The translations under genes and the position numbers were made by a program. The notes below the pieces were generated by a model. That model did not search any database and was not told the DNA's origin. It saw only the letters and a program-made list of their open reading frames with translations. A stretch of 23,203 nt of DNA from Ga0077536 sp043744805 (GTDB taxonomy: Bacteria > Pseudomonadota > Gammaproteobacteria > Ga0077536). Positions 1 through 6,967 of this stretch are shown here, in pieces; within the stretch, counting starts at the first letter, position 1; every line of letters begins with the position of its first letter. The stretch is taken from positions 1 through 23,203 of the forward strand of contig JAYTTZ010000204.1 of NCBI GenBank assembly GCA_043744805.1, in the 5' to 3' direction.

Positions 1-1024
1 ACTCGCGCGACAGTTTCTGGGCTTCAGCTATCTGGCCCGGACTCATTGACTTGGCCAAAGCATCGCGGGCCGCGCCTGCCTCCTCGCGGCCTCGTGCAGC
101 GGCGAGATTGAGAAATTTGTACGCTTCGGCGTAGTCTTTCGGTACTCCCACCCCGTGCGCGTACAAAGCCCCAAGGCTAAACAGGGCCTCCACGTCCCCC
201 TGCTCTGCCGCCTTGCGGATCCAGGTCGTTGCCTCGACATCGTCTTGCAGGGCGCCTTGGCCTACCGCGTACGCGACCCCAAGGTTGAACTGGGCGGCGG
301 CATGCCCCTGCTCGGCCGCCTTGCGGTACCACCCAAGCGCCGCGGCATAGTCCTGCGGGACGCCTTGGCCTTCCGCGCACGCGACCCCAAGGTTGTACTG
401 GGCGTCGGCGTGCCCCTGAACTGCCGCCTGAAGGAACCACTCAAGCGCCATGGCCTCGTCCTGTGGGACGCCTTGGCCATTGGTGTACAGGGCCCCAAGG
501 TTGTACTGGGCGGCGGAATGCCCCTGCTCGGCCGCTTTGCGGTGCCACCCAAGTGCCTCAGCGTAGTCCTGCGGGACGCCTTGGCCGATGCCGTACAGGT
601 TCCCAAGGTTGAACTGGGCGGCGGCATATCCTTGCTCGGCCGCCTTGCGGTACCACCCAAGCGCTGCGGCATAGTCCTGCGGGACGCCTTGGCCGTTGGC
701 GTACATGAACCCAAGGTTGAACTGGGCTTGGGCAAGACCCTGCTCTGCGGCCTTGCGGTACCACCCAAGCGCCGCGGCATAGTCCTGCGGGACGCCTCGG
801 CCATTGTCGTACAGAACTCCGAGGTTGAATTGAGCGGCGGCATCCCCGTGCTCGGCCGCCTTGCGGCACCACTTCAGTGCCTCGGCCAAGTCCTGCGGGA
901 CGCCCCGGCCGCGCTCCTGCGCTAACCCAAGCTTGCTTTGAGCAGTCACACGCCCCTCCCGGGCCGCCCTGCGGTACCACTCAAGCGCCTCTGCGTAGTC
1001 CTGCGGAACGGACTGACCATGCAC
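1..1024 (-). CDS. Sel1-repeat (SLR/TPR-like) protein, partial at left edge, degraded 5' end
   Basis: The minus strand encodes about nine consecutive 36-residue Sel1-like repeats. Each has the pattern A-x-FNLG-x-x-Y-x-x-G-x-GVPQDY-A-x-AL-x-WYRKAAEQG, and the frame is open to the left edge, where the protein is still continuing. Sel1 repeats form alpha-helical solenoids that act as protein-protein interaction scaffolds; the partner cannot be read from sequence. No signal peptide or other domain is visible in the part present. The only in-frame start upstream of the first intact repeat is a GTG at 1024, and an in-frame TAG lies near 1150, so the start is uncertain. Immediately upstream, another frame still reads as a Sel1 unit (YRNAADRGGTHARFNLG), shifted by an apparent 10-nt loss. 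The gene may therefore be 5'-truncated or a pseudogene. Recognition of the repeats is very secure; an intact gene product is not. Confidence 0.8.
   Translation of the reverse strand, partial: MHGQSVPQDYAEALEWYRRAAREGRVTAQSKLGLAQERGRGVPQDLAEALKWCRKAAEHGDAAAQFNLGVLYDNGRGVPQDYAAALGWYRKAAEQGLAQAQFNLGFMYANGQGVPQDYAAALGWYRKAAEQGYAAAQFNLGNLYGIGQGVPQDYAEALGWHRKAAEQGHSAAQYNLGALYTNGQGVPQDEAMALEWFLQAAVQGHADAQYNLGVACAEGQGVPQDYAAALGWYRKAAEQGHAAAQFNLGVAYAVGQGALQDDVEATTWIRKAAEQGDVEALFSLGALYAHGVGVPKDYAEAYKFLNLAAARGREEAGAARDALAKSMSPGQIAEAQKLSRE
1..1024 (-). repeat. 108-bp tandem repeats encoding Sel1 units
   Basis: The DNA shows a 108-bp period matching the 36-aa Sel1 unit. Units between about 260 and 850 are nearly identical in their WYRKAAEQG and GVPQDY segments, which points to recent duplication or gene conversion. 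The last two units toward the left edge (GALQDD, GVPKDY) and the first unit are more diverged. Copy number may vary between strains. Confidence 0.8.
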
Positions 1025-1487
1025 CCAAGGTTGAACCGGGCGTGGGTTCCCCCCCGGTCGGCCGCGTTGCGGTACACAAAGACCTTGGCGTGAAGGTTTG
1101 GAATGCTGAGCACGCAGAAGCCACGCTTTACCATGGCTGCAACGCTAGAGGACAAGTTTGGCCGGATTTCACCGCGCCCTCACTGGCGTCCACCACTAGG
1201 TGGCTGCCGGCTGGCAGCGGCAGCATTTTGGCCGAAGTAGGCAACCGCGACCCAGCATCGCCTTCGACTAGTCCTCGCGGCTCCAGTGAGTTCATTCCAC
1301 AGCCCGGAAGAAATGAAGCTCGTGCTCATTCGATGGTAGGCACCAACGCGGCTACCGCCCACTCACTCCATTTGGCAGTCGCCGCGTGCGCCTGTAGTCG
1401 CGTCCAGTCGTCCTGCATAAGTACATTCTCGCCTTCGGTGCGGGTAAAGGTTTCGACTCCTTCGTCGAGACCCTGGTGAGCACGGCA
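1025..1487. other. Coding-poor stretch with decayed Sel1 sequence and a possible gene remnant
   Basis: No convincing intact gene lies here. Positions 1025-1085 (minus) hold the fossil Sel1 unit described with the adjacent gene. Positions 1326-1487 (minus) are open in the same frame as the DUF4276 gene after its stop. They would encode a helix-like tail with the segment AKWSEWAVAALVPTIE before a TGA at 1328-1326; an ATG at 1418 would give 30 residues. I do not recognise it. It could be a small gene, a leftover of a deleted gene, or chance. In 1090-1325 I see nothing. Confidence 0.4.
1449..1472 (-). terminator. Possible terminator hairpin after the DUF4276 gene
   Basis: GGTTTCGAC at 1449-1457 and GTCGAGACC at 1464-1472 form a 9-bp stem with one G-T wobble and a 6-nt loop. 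It starts 15 nt past the stop of the DUF4276 gene. On the minus strand it is followed only by TTTACC, so it is a weak intrinsic terminator at best. Confidence 0.35.
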
Positions 1488-2090
1488 TCAGAGTTTGGCG
1501 TTGAGAATCCTCTTCACCCGCGCAAAGCTGGGTAGCAGCGGTTCCAGCGCGGCCGGATTCAGCTCACCGACAACCAGAAAAGAACGCCTTCCTTTTCGAT
1601 AGGCATTGGAACAGGTGCGCGTCGCGTGGACGAGCTTGTCGTGTACCTCTTCGCGACACCTGCTCTCCAACGCAGGCGTTGGAGGCAGCGCGCTCACCTG
1701 GAGGTCGTGTCCGTAGTGACTCTGCAATGTCTCTCGGTCGGCCACGATCCACGTTTCCATGCAAGTTGCCATGAAGAGCACCTGTTCGTCGCTCGCGCCC
1801 GCTGGCTTGACCCAATTATCGCGATGTTTCAGGTGCGTCCACGTGCTTTCGATATCAGCTACGGGGTCCTCGCTATCGATGAGCAGGGCAACGAAATGTC
1901 CTCCGTTCGCGGTTCTGTGCGCTGTCTTGAAGTCATCGAATGCAGCGCCCCGTCCCCCGCATGCGCTCAGGCGTGGCATCCGCTTTTGCTCGGCATAGCC
2001 AAGCCTCTCTAGAAGCTTTCGAAAGCCTTCACGACAGCGAATCTGATCTGTCTTCGATTCCCCGCCCTCAATGTAAAGATGCGCACTCAC
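1488..2090 (-). CDS. DUF4276 family protein, putative Toprim-like partner of the ATPase
   Basis: The 200-residue product matches the DUF4276 family as I know it. It has an opening beta strand with an acidic motif (HLYIEGGES, E8), then RCREGFRKLLERLG, a second strand ALLIDSEDP (D72, E74, D75), and CMETWIVADRETL (110-122) followed by a basic C-terminal half. An early Glu followed by a D-x-E/D strand resembles Toprim nucleases; that comparison is my inference. I chose the GTG at 2090 over an ATG at 2153. The GTG overlaps the ATPase stop as GTGA, the first residues then begin the conserved strand, and the longer version would overlap the ATPase by 67 nt. Tight overlap implies translational coupling and a joint function. 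DUF4276 genes are commonly found beside AAA ATPases in variable regions; the biochemical role is unproven to my knowledge. Confidence 0.85.
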   Translation of the reverse strand: MSAHLYIEGGESKTDQIRCREGFRKLLERLGYAEQKRMPRLSACGGRGAAFDDFKTAHRTANGGHFVALLIDSEDPVADIESTWTHLKHRDNWVKPAGASDEQVLFMATCMETWIVADRETLQSHYGHDLQVSALPPTPALESRCREEVHDKLVHATRTCSNAYRKGRRSFLVVGELNPAALEPLLPSFARVKRILNAKL

Positions 2091-3289
2091 CAACGCGTCC
2101 CGCCAATTTCGCCTTTGGTCCAGAGTTGCCCCAACCGGTATTTCTTCAGCCATTCTTCAAGGTCTGCGGACTTCAAGCGTTCCATCTGCGTCTGGCCTTC
2201 TTCCTTGGCGCAGACGACAACAGACTCCGGTCTCTCTGTCATGGCATCTACCAGGATGTCGGAGTGAGTGGTGACAATAACTTGCGTTCGTTCTGAGGCA
2301 GCCATAATCAGTTCTGCCACATTGGGGAGAATGTCTGGATGCAAGCCCAGTTCGGGTTCTTCGATGCAGATCAACTTCGGAGGATCGGGGTCACAAAGGA
2401 TGGCCAGTAGACAGAGATAGCGTAGCGTTCCATCCGAAAGTCTTGTCGCCGGGATGGAGAATTCGCCTTCGGTGAAGAATACCTGCACGGTGCCGCCTTC
2501 CACGAAGACATCAAAATCCTGAATCCCGTCGTAAAGATGCTTCAGGCCACCAAGAATTGCTTTTTTCGCGGCAGGGAAACGGGTCTTCAATCGGTTAAGG
2601 AAAAGGCCAAGATTGGAAAAATCTTCCTCCAGTGTGTCGTTGCGCATATCGGCCTTCTGAGGTTCGCGAAAGACCGCTCCTCGACCAAACGCCCATTCGC
2701 GATAGATTCGGATGCCCTCATAGCTTTGCGCCAGCCACGTTAATTCCGGATAGGCTTCGGGATCACGGCGCTGCGCCAGGATCGAACGATCTGACTCGAT
2801 GGTTTCCCGCGCGAGCTGTCTCTGCTGGTGGCCTACCGTGTTCAGCACGGGGCTACCGTGCTGGTATCGATAATAGAAATAGGGTTCCTGCTGTTGGCCG
2901 TAGGGAGCTTCGTTCTCGACCTGCTCGTCATCAAGCGCAAAAGTCTGGGAAACTGCGTGAAACGCCATCCTGTGCCGCAGGGATTGTTTACCGCCTGGGT
3001 AGGAAAGCACTGCCTCGACCCGGGCCTTGTCAGCCTTCTTTGCTCCCTTCCATATCCACTCCGCCACACCACCGCCCTTACGCGTGACGTCCCGCCATTC
3101 CTTTGGCGCGTCTTTTGGCGCGGCGCGTAGCAGACTGATCGCCTCAAGCAGGTTTGACTTGCCGCTACCGTTGGGCCCGATAAGCACGTTCAAGCTCCGA
3201 AGGTCCAGTCCCGGAAAGTCGGGTCCAAAAGACAGGAAATTCCTGGGCTGCAGTCGTTGGATTAGCGTTGGCTCTTTTGTGTCTTGCAT
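2087..3289 (-). CDS. RecF/OLD-like AAA family ATPase, candidate defence component
   Basis: This 400-residue SMC/RecF-type ABC ATPase carries Walker A GPNGSGKS (38-45) after the N-terminal strand, with the pattern L-x-x-R-NFLSFG typical of RecF/OLD proteins. The ABC signature is degenerate, LSDGTL (284-289). Walker B is LICIEEPELGLHPD (306-319) with the usual double Glu, and the H-loop is TTHS (H342). No Toprim or nuclease domain is fused to its C-terminus, which fits a system with the nuclease-like part on the separate downstream DUF4276 gene. An AGGAAG ribosome-binding site lies 8 nt before the ATG. The gene begins 3 nt after the truncated integrase stop and sits next to a tRNA, an accessory context. 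By analogy with ATPase-Toprim pairs such as PARIS, it may sense phage and license its partner. The family call is firm; the defence role is inferred. Confidence 0.88.
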   Translation of the reverse strand: MQDTKEPTLIQRLQPRNFLSFGPDFPGLDLRSLNVLIGPNGSGKSNLLEAISLLRAAPKDAPKEWRDVTRKGGGVAEWIWKGAKKADKARVEAVLSYPGGKQSLRHRMAFHAVSQTFALDDEQVENEAPYGQQQEPYFYYRYQHGSPVLNTVGHQQRQLARETIESDRSILAQRRDPEAYPELTWLAQSYEGIRIYREWAFGRGAVFREPQKADMRNDTLEEDFSNLGLFLNRLKTRFPAAKKAILGGLKHLYDGIQDFDVFVEGGTVQVFFTEGEFSIPATRLSDGTLRYLCLLAILCDPDPPKLICIEEPELGLHPDILPNVAELIMAASERTQVIVTTHSDILVDAMTERPESVVVCAKEEGQTQMERLKSADLEEWLKKYRLGQLWTKGEIGGTRW

Positions 3290-3292
3290 GGC

Positions 3293-3673
3293 TCAATCTT
3301 CCTCGTGCACCGCATCTTCAGCAAGGTCGGCTCGGACTACGCTCTGGTTTCGGGGGGTAGGACAGGTGGCAGGAAAGGTGTTGGTACCGGCCTCGGCCCT
3401 CGCCGCCTTTTCTGCCTTGCGCTGCTCGCTGGGGTCGACGCCGGCGGCAACCAGCTTGCGCGCCTGGTCCCGGCGTTCTCGGGCGGTCTTCAGGTCGACA
3501 TCCAGATACACGCCCAGGGACAAGCGCTTCTCCTTGTTGTCGAAGCGATATTTGAGTCGCCACCACTTCCCGCCGGCTGGCGAGATTTCGAGATACAGGC
3601 CGCGCTCGTCCGCGAGCTTGAACGTCTTGTCGCGGAGTTTGACCTTCCTGATCCGGGTATCTGTCAGCGGCAT
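3293..3673 (-). pseudogene. Truncated P4-type tyrosine integrase (DUF4102 arm-binding domain only)
   Basis: The first 100 or so of 126 residues match the N-terminal arm-type DNA-binding domain of P4-like tyrosine recombinases. It opens MPLTDTRIRKVKLRDKTFKL, then ADERGLYLEISPAGGKWW, a KRLSLG strand and KTARERRDQARKLVAAGVDP. Such integrases run to roughly 400 residues with a core-binding and a catalytic R-H-R-Y domain. Here similarity ends near TNTF (97-100) and 26 unrelated residues precede a stop 3 nt before the ATPase start. The catalytic domain is therefore missing and integration activity is not possible. The start at 3673 is the family start; the frame is open further upstream to 3796 but that part is not conserved. 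Its position, transcribed away from the 3' end of tRNA-Thr, is the usual layout for an island integrase. A deletion probably fused the remnant to the ATPase region. Confidence 0.85.
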
Positions 3674-3674
3674 C

Positions 3675-3747
3675 GTTGCCCCCAATGTCGACCAGCGTTT
3701 TGCCAACTTGGGGGCAACTGGTCTTCTGGGATCGCAGTTGCCCCCAA
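3675..3747. promoter_or_regulatory. Three 11-bp GTTGCCCCCAA sites, putative integrase arm-type sites
   Basis: GTTGCCCCCAA occurs at 3675-3685 and 3737-3747, and its reverse complement TTGGGGGCAAC at 3708-3718. They lie directly upstream of the integrase start codon and between it and the tRNA. Repeats at this place are expected for arm-type binding or autoregulatory sites of P4-like integrases. The repeats are seen directly; their role is inferred. Confidence 0.55.
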
Positions 3748-3839
3748 AGTTGCCTCCACGAAGTCCGGGAATCCACGAAGACTCCGTGGACCGCAAAAGA
3801 CAACAGAAGCTTGTTCCTGAGAGAAGGTCAGTCGATTTT

Positions 3840-3865
3840 CTGGAACTCTCTGGAAGGCCCTGGAA
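3840..3865. repeat. CTGGAA repeated three times at 10-bp spacing
   Basis: CTGGAA starts at 3840, 3850 and 3860, one helical turn apart, between the tRNA 3' end and the integrase remnant. The phasing would put all copies on the same face of the helix, as for a cooperative DNA-binding protein, but chance cannot be excluded for so short a motif. Confidence 0.4.
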
Positions 3866-3872
3866 GATCAGT

Positions 3873-3947
3873 TGGTGCCGGATGAGGGATTCGAACCCCC
3901 GACCTTCGGTTTACAAAACCGCTGCACTACCACTGTGCTAATCCGGC
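3873..3947 (-). tRNA. tRNA-Thr, anticodon TGT
   Basis: The minus strand reads as a 75-nt cloverleaf. The acceptor arms GCCGGAT and ATCCGGC pair perfectly, followed by discriminator A and an encoded CCA (3875-3873). The T arm contains GGTTCGAATCC. The anticodon loop TTTGTAA gives anticodon TGT, reading ACA threonine codons. The anticodon stem has one terminal mismatch. Its 3' end faces the integrase remnant, making it the likely attachment site of the island. I found no second copy of the 3' end elsewhere in the window, so the other attachment site is either beyond the left edge or lost. Confidence 0.96.
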
Positions 3948-3966
3948 GTCGTCGGGAAGGGGCCGC

Positions 3967-3990
3967 AGTATACGGAAGGCAGCCCGGGGG
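3967..3990 (-). promoter_or_regulatory. Probable tRNA-Thr promoter
   Basis: On the minus strand a TATACT -10 element (3972-3967) lies 19 nt before the tRNA 5' end. It is followed by a GC-rich discriminator (GCGGCCCC) as expected for a stringently controlled tRNA promoter. The -35 is weak (TTATTC, with an 18-nt spacer). Confidence 0.5.
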
Positions 3991-4002
3991 AATAAGGGGA
4001 CT

Positions 4003-5178
4003 TCAGTGTTTGCAGGCCACGGGCTGCACCTTGGCGCTGCCGAGGAGGTCTTGCGGGACGCGCGAGGGATCTTCAAAACCCACGGCGAGTTCGGCTTCCA
4101 CGAAGCGCTGGCCGCCGGCATCGCGGCGCGGAACGACGATGGGGCGATAGCCCTGGCGCTCGATTTCCGCGAGGCGCCGATTTACGTTTTCCTGTGTGCT
4201 GAACACGCCCAGGGAAATCGCGTGCGCCATGCCGGAACGTTGCACCGGCAGGTAGTCGCGCACGCCGCGGCGGGCGAGATCGCGCAGGTTTTCTTCCTTC
4301 TCGTTGGCTGACCGGGGCTCGAGGTAAATGCCGAAGAGGGGCTTCTGCGACGCGCCTTCCTGCCGGCTTACGAGGTGGGCGCTGCGCGCGGACAACCAGG
4401 CCTTGAGCCTCGCCGCGTCGGCGTCCCGCGCGAAGGGTCCAGCGCGCAGGCATACCCCGGACGGCACCCGTTGCGCTTGCGCGGACTTGCCCACGCTCTG
4501 AGCCAATTCCGTCGTGGCGCTCGCGGCGGGAGTCGTGGTTTTCGCTGCCGTAGCCAGCGGGCTTCCGGCACCGGCCGCGCCGCCCTCCACCGCCGCTACC
4601 GGCGCAGGCTTCCCGGCGCTGTCCGAAGTCGTTACGGCACTGGCGTCCGCGCTGGCTTGTGCCGCTCCAGTCGCCACGCTTTCGGCACTCGCATCCTTCG
4701 CCATCGAAGCGCTGTCAGGTCCGTTGCTTGCCACTGGTGCCACGGGCGCGGGCGCTGAGTCCGTGCCGCCCGCAGGCTCCTCGCCCGCTGGCGCGGCGGT
4801 GGGTGGTGTCGATGGAGAGGCGTTGGCGGCTTCACCGGGCGCGGCGGTCGGTGCACCTGAACCAGCACCTGGGCCGTCGGTCGAGCCAGCGGGTGTGTCG
4901 ATGGTGGCAGGGATCTCGGTGCCCGGCGCCGCACGGGTGGCCAGGCTGGTGGAGGCATCACCCTCGGCAGGCGCAAGCCCGGCGATCAATTCCTCCTCTT
5001 CCGGCTCCCGCTCTGGCGGCAACTGCGGCAGTTCGCGCAACAAGGTCAGGCCCGGCGCATTGGCCGGCAAGGGCGGCGCACGGTGGCGTGCGGCGAGATC
5101 GTCTTCGAGCTGTGCGTTGAAGCGCCAGGTGAAGAACAGCACGTTGGCAACGAGCAACAGCAGCGCCAGGATTCTCAT
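4003..5178 (-). CDS. SPOR-domain inner-membrane protein
   Basis: This 391-residue product has a single N-terminal membrane segment (MRILALLLLVANVLFFTW, about 1-18). A long Ala/Pro/Ser/Thr-rich periplasmic linker follows (roughly 45-235). The C-terminal region holds SPOR-like sequence: CLRAGPFARDADAARLKAWL, then a second half AISLGVFSTQENVNRRLAEI ending IVVPRRD. SPOR domains bind denuded septal peptidoglycan, so the protein probably sits at the division site; that is family knowledge. The ATG at 5178 overlaps the coaX stop as ATGA, so it is translated with coaX. The frame stays open to 5700, but that upstream part is an Arg-rich antisense-like shadow of coaX. Genes of this type downstream of birA-coaX are common in proteobacteria. 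Linker composition makes the length of this protein evolutionarily loose. Confidence 0.85.
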   Translation of the reverse strand: MRILALLLLVANVLFFTWRFNAQLEDDLAARHRAPPLPANAPGLTLLRELPQLPPEREPEEEELIAGLAPAEGDASTSLATRAAPGTEIPATIDTPAGSTDGPGAGSGAPTAAPGEAANASPSTPPTAAPAGEEPAGGTDSAPAPVAPVASNGPDSASMAKDASAESVATGAAQASADASAVTTSDSAGKPAPVAAVEGGAAGAGSPLATAAKTTTPAASATTELAQSVGKSAQAQRVPSGVCLRAGPFARDADAARLKAWLSARSAHLVSRQEGASQKPLFGIYLEPRSANEKEENLRDLARRGVRDYLPVQRSGMAHAISLGVFSTQENVNRRLAEIERQGYRPIVVPRRDAGGQRFVEAELAVGFEDPSRVPQDLLGSAKVQPVACKH

Positions 5179-5915
5179 GGGGCAGCTTCTCCGTAACGCG
5201 CCAGGCCTGCGAGCACGAGCTCGGGCGCGAGTTGCAGTGGCAAGGTGGAAAGTGCGAGTACGGTGGGCGCCTCGCCACCGGTGAGCCACCATATGGGGGT
5301 GTCGTCGAGTTCGCGTTCGAGACGCGCGGCGAACTGCTGGAGCAAACCGGCCACCGCCTCGCAGCAGCCGAGCGAAATCGCGCTCGCCGTGTTGGTGGCG
5401 ATCCGCGCAACAGGCTGCACCGTGTCGATCACGAGTTGTGCCGTGCCTTGCGTGAGGCTGCGCGCCATCAGGCCGAGGCCCGGCGCGATGAGGCCACCAA
5501 GGTGTTCGCCTTGCGCAGTGACCACGTCTGCCGTGAGTGCGGTGCCGGCGTCGACCACGCACACCGCGCCCTGGCTCAAGTGGAAGCCGGCCAGCGCGGC
5601 GAGCCAGCGGTCGACGCCAAGCTTCCCGGGCAACTCGTAGCGCGTGTGGAGCCCGGCGAAGTCCTGCTGCACGCGGGCGAATTCCACCGCCACGGACCAT
5701 TCACGCCTGAGCCAGCCGCTGAGTGCATCGGCGATTTCAGGCCCCCCGACGTTCGATACCAGCACGCGGTCGCTCGGCACCAGCGGGCCCAGCATCGCGC
5801 ACCACAGCGCTTCAAGATCTTCTCCCCGCCAGCCGCGCGGCGGGCACGGGATCACGGTGCCGGCGGCAAGCGTGCCCACCTTGACCCGCGAATTACCGAT
5901 GTCGATGAGCAGCAT
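5175..5915 (-). CDS. coaX: Type III pantothenate kinase
   Basis: CoaX phosphorylates pantothenate with ATP, the first step of coenzyme A synthesis in the cytoplasm. The 246-residue product has the phosphate-binding motif DIGNSRVK (5-12), the pantothenate-site motif GVDRW (100-104), the second phosphate motif DAGTALT (122-128) and GGLIAPG (140-146). Its length is normal for the family. The ATG overlaps the birA stop (TGATG), and its own stop overlaps the SPOR gene start (ATGA), so the three are co-translated. Type III kinases are insensitive to CoA feedback and usually replace CoaA in genomes that lack it. Identification is secure. Confidence 0.96.
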   Translation of the reverse strand: MLLIDIGNSRVKVGTLAAGTVIPCPPRGWRGEDLEALWCAMLGPLVPSDRVLVSNVGGPEIADALSGWLRREWSVAVEFARVQQDFAGLHTRYELPGKLGVDRWLAALAGFHLSQGAVCVVDAGTALTADVVTAQGEHLGGLIAPGLGLMARSLTQGTAQLVIDTVQPVARIATNTASAISLGCCEAVAGLLQQFAARLERELDDTPIWWLTGGEAPTVLALSTLPLQLAPELVLAGLARYGEAAP

Positions 5916-6943
5916 CAGGGATCGCCCGTGACGCGCACATGGCCGGCAATGAAGGCTTCGAGTCGACCGTCGGTTTCAATTTGCAGGAGGCCATTTGCAT
6001 CCACGCCCCGCGCCAGGCCGCGCACGGTGCGGTCTGGCAGACCCAAGGTGACTTCGCGACCCGCCAGTGCGTCCAGTTCGCGCCAGGCACCTGCGAAGCC
6101 GGCGAATCCTGCGCGCCGGAATTCCTCCAGGGTCACCGCCAACGACTCCAGCACGGCTGCCGCCACGGCGTTGCGAGAGGGCACCAGCGCGCAGGCATCG
6201 GCGAGGCTCGCCACCGGCTGGTCGATTTGCGCCTTGACCTCCGCGCTCACCGCCACGTTGATGCCGACGCCAATCGCCACCGTGCACGGCCCGCCCAGTT
6301 CCGAGCGCATTTCGATGAGGATGCCGGCGAGCTTGCGGCCCCCGAGCAAGAGATCGTTCGGCCATTTGAGCTTGACGCCCTGCGCGCCCACCTGCTGCAG
6401 GCCGCGCGCGATGGCAATGCCGACCACCAGGCTCAGCGCGCCGAGGTCACGCGGTGGGGCTTCAAAACGCCAGCCCAGCGACAAGCACACGGCAGCCCCC
6501 GGCGGCGCCCGCCAGCGATCGCCGCGCCGGCCACGGCCTGCGGTCTGGAATTCGGCAAGCCAGGCTTCACCGTGGATGTTCCGCGAAGGAATGGCCTCCA
6601 GCAGGCGCTGGTTGGTGGAATCGGTGATGCCGACGACCGTGGGCGCTTGAAGCACCGCGCGCGCAGCGGGTCCCAGCCGATCGCTGATGGCCTCGGCAGA
6701 CAGGAATTCAAAAGGGTGGGCGAGTTGGTAGCCCTTGCCGCTGGTAGCGAAAATGTCGGCGCCCATCTCACGCAGGCGCTGGATGCGCTCCCACACGGCG
6801 GCGCGACTGACCCCGAAGTGCGTGGCCAAGGCCTCGCCGGAATGGGCAGCCCCGTCGCGGAGCTGCGCGAGGAGTTCAAGGGACTTGTCCACACCCGCCG
6901 GCGCGGCGGCAGGTGTCGACGCAGGACGCTCGACGGCGGGCAC
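5915..6943 (-). CDS. birA: Bifunctional biotin-protein ligase / biotin operon repressor
   Basis: BirA makes biotinyl-5'-AMP and transfers biotin to the carboxyl carrier protein of acetyl-CoA carboxylase; the two-domain form also represses biotin genes. The N-terminal winged helix (about 20-75, GVSRAAVWERIQRLREMG) is present. The catalytic domain shows GRGRRGDRW (136-144), KWPNDLL (193-199) and KLAGILIE (204-211). The small C-terminal SH3-like domain (about 295-342) is also present. The listed start is a GTG at 6943, 24 nt after the VWA-FHA gene, without a clear ribosome-binding site. An Ala/Pro-rich first 17 residues suggests that an in-frame GTG at codon 18 could be the true start. It is followed by coaX with a 1-nt overlap. 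Confidence 0.95.
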   Translation of the reverse strand: MPAVERPASTPAAAPAGVDKSLELLAQLRDGAAHSGEALATHFGVSRAAVWERIQRLREMGADIFATSGKGYQLAHPFEFLSAEAISDRLGPAARAVLQAPTVVGITDSTNQRLLEAIPSRNIHGEAWLAEFQTAGRGRRGDRWRAPPGAAVCLSLGWRFEAPPRDLGALSLVVGIAIARGLQQVGAQGVKLKWPNDLLLGGRKLAGILIEMRSELGGPCTVAIGVGINVAVSAEVKAQIDQPVASLADACALVPSRNAVAAAVLESLAVTLEEFRRAGFAGFAGAWRELDALAGREVTLGLPDRTVRGLARGVDANGLLQIETDGRLEAFIAGHVRVTGDP

Positions 6944-6967
6944 GATTCGGGTGTGGTCAGCTGGCGA

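Noticed and set aside
1..1024. CRISPR-like periodicity
   Set aside because: The 108-bp period has no unique spacers and encodes Sel1 units; it is a protein repeat.
877..1479. Plus-strand frame of 200 codons across the Sel1 boundary
   Set aside because: It runs antisense to Sel1 repeats and then through coding-poor DNA, with no recognisable protein features.
2091..2153. N-terminal extension of the DUF4276 protein to ATG 2153
   Set aside because: It would overlap the ATPase gene by 67 nt and adds non-conserved residues; GTG 2090 in a GTGA overlap fits better.
3872..4150. Plus-strand frame beginning MVPDEGFEPPTFGLQNRC
   Set aside because: It is a translation antisense to tRNA-Thr, a well-known annotation artefact; the tRNA explains the sequence.
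5179..5700. N-terminal extension of the SPOR protein
   Set aside because: The Arg-rich sequence is an out-of-frame copy of coaX; the membrane segment starts at ATG 5178.
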